Assembly: GCF_947172395.1 (NCBI RefSeq)
Contig: NC_069090.1
Span: 16,698,962-16,762,961 of the forward strand
Length of the DNA: 64,000 nucleotides
Origin: Bicyclus anynana
Taxonomy: Eukaryota; Arthropoda; Insecta; Lepidoptera; Nymphalidae
Reading direction: 5' to 3'
Shown here: positions 63,300 through 64,000 of the stretch, piece by piece
Numbering within the stretch: position 1 is the stretch's first letter
Layout of the letters: every line of letters starts with the position of its first letter
Made by a program: the position numbers and the translations under genes
The notes under the pieces: generated by a model
What the model saw: the letters and a program-made list of their open reading frames with translations, nothing else
Database searches by the model: none
Told to the model about the DNA's origin: nothing

Positions 63300-63640
63300 G
63301 ATTAGTGCTGAACAGCTTAAAGATCTATGCAACTTTGTATGGGAAACTGGCCTGCCGACTGGTAAAAGTTCACTCTTTCTACAAAAAAGGCTCTACGAGG
63401 AAATGTAGGAACTATCGTACCGTAGCGCCTGGATAAACTAATAGTATTGGGCAATGTGGAAGGTATACGATCACGCGGCCGATCACCTACTCGCTGGTCT
63501 GACCAGATTAAGTAACTCAGTGGTCTCTCTGTAACAACAGCCGTTAGAAAGCTAAGGATCAGACTGTGGAGGAGAATTATAAACAACGCATCGAAGGGAC
63601 TGCAGAGCGGACACGACCTTCAGCAATGAAGAATGCGACC
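63300..63640 (+). mobile_element. Rearranged RTE-type LINE fragment
   Basis: A first piece recalls WETGLPTGKSSLFLQKR-like sequence of the RT N-terminal region. It is joined directly to a C-terminal piece with GNVEGIRSRGRSPTRWSDQI-like sequence (partly frame-shifted) and KLRIRLWRRIINNASKGLQS-like sequence. The middle of the ORF is missing. A second-intron passenger of the small gene. Confidence 0.5.
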
Positions 63641-63734
63641 AAGAAGAGAAAATAATTCAAGCACTATGAGATTGTCAATAATTGAAAGGAATTAAGTACC
63701 TATAATCACATAATATCATCACGCCTTATTCCAG

Positions 63735-63810
63735 AAGGGTTATACAGCAGACACGATGGAGTACTTGCTGCGATTCTTGTTTATGGCCCTTGCTATTTCC
63801 ATTCGCATGT
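63735..63810 (+). CDS. Possible third exon of the small secreted protein
   Basis: Acceptor TTATTCCAG at 63,734. In the incoming phase the frame reads KGLYSRHDGVLAAILVYGPC and YFHSH. A second AG three bases on would replace KG with R. The right end is unclear and another frame is also open, so this is weak. Confidence 0.25.
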
Positions 63811-63924
63811 ATCCTTTCAATTTTCATATAAGTTCGTTGGCTTGAGAATGTCCTGGATTTGGTCTTTAACATATCTTAGAATTGATCACTTTGTGGCTAA
63901 ATCTTTCTTTAAAAAGATTGTATT

Positions 63925-64000
63925 TTTAACCGACTTCCAAAAAGGAGGAGGTTCTACGTTCGGCTGTATGTACCTATGTTTTTTTTTTATGTATGTCCAG
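63925..64000 (+). repeat. Start of a dispersed repeat, cut by the window edge
   Basis: TTTAACCGACTTCCAAAAAG, GAGGAGGTTCTACGTTCGGC and TGTATGTACC are a phrase I associate with many lepidopteran repeats. A short reversed piece (GAAGTCGGTTAAAATATATG) also occurs at 25,274. Confidence 0.5.

Overview
The window is eukaryotic, intron-rich, AT-rich DNA that looks lepidopteran. The genes are split by GT-AG introns and encode insect proteins. The spaces between exons are packed with tRNA-derived SINEs, Helitron-like elements whose ends fit A|TC...CTAG|T, and pieces of RTE, Jockey/CR1 and R1-clade LINEs, a mix I associate with moths and butterflies. This assignment is inference from content; I could not search.

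Layout. 1-17.4 kb: no host gene recognised; SINEs, LINE remnants, Helitron-like copies and a perfect 112-bp fold-back element. 17.4-21.25 kb, minus strand: a complete four-exon gene for the mitochondrial fission protein MTFP1 (151 aa), with a truncated LINE and a SINE in intron 2. 21.25-32.1 kb: mostly AT-rich and gene-poor, with a long-inverted-repeat element and a second fold-back copy. 32.3-57.84 kb, plus strand: an SLC26 anion transporter of the prestin/SLC26A5-A6 type. Sixteen shared coding exons are preceded by two candidate first exons, 1A at 32.3 kb and 1B at 36.3 kb. Both end in the same phase, giving predicted proteins of 695 and 712 aa; each sum of exon lengths is divisible by three. 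Intron 15, inside the STAS domain, carries a 10-kb Ty3/Gypsy-type LTR retrotransposon (46,679-56,716) with intact gag and pol. Its LTRs are almost identical over the shared 1.1 kb. 57.84-61.5 kb: 3' UTR or downstream sequence, interrupted by an R1-clade LINE tail sitting inside a CCCTA-type minisatellite. 62.35 kb to the end: the first exons of a gene for a small, probably secreted protein of unknown family, continuing towards or past the window edge.

The two recognised genes act independently: MTFP1 in the mitochondrial inner membrane, SLC26 as a plasma-membrane anion exchanger or carrier. The most notable signals are (i) a textbook -1 frameshift site (A AAA AAC, 8-nt spacer, 9+5-bp stem) between gag and pol, (ii) LTRs of unequal length, (iii) a fold-back mobile family with two copies, each flanked by an 11-12-bp direct repeat, and (iv) the R1-clade LINE within a telomere-like minisatellite.
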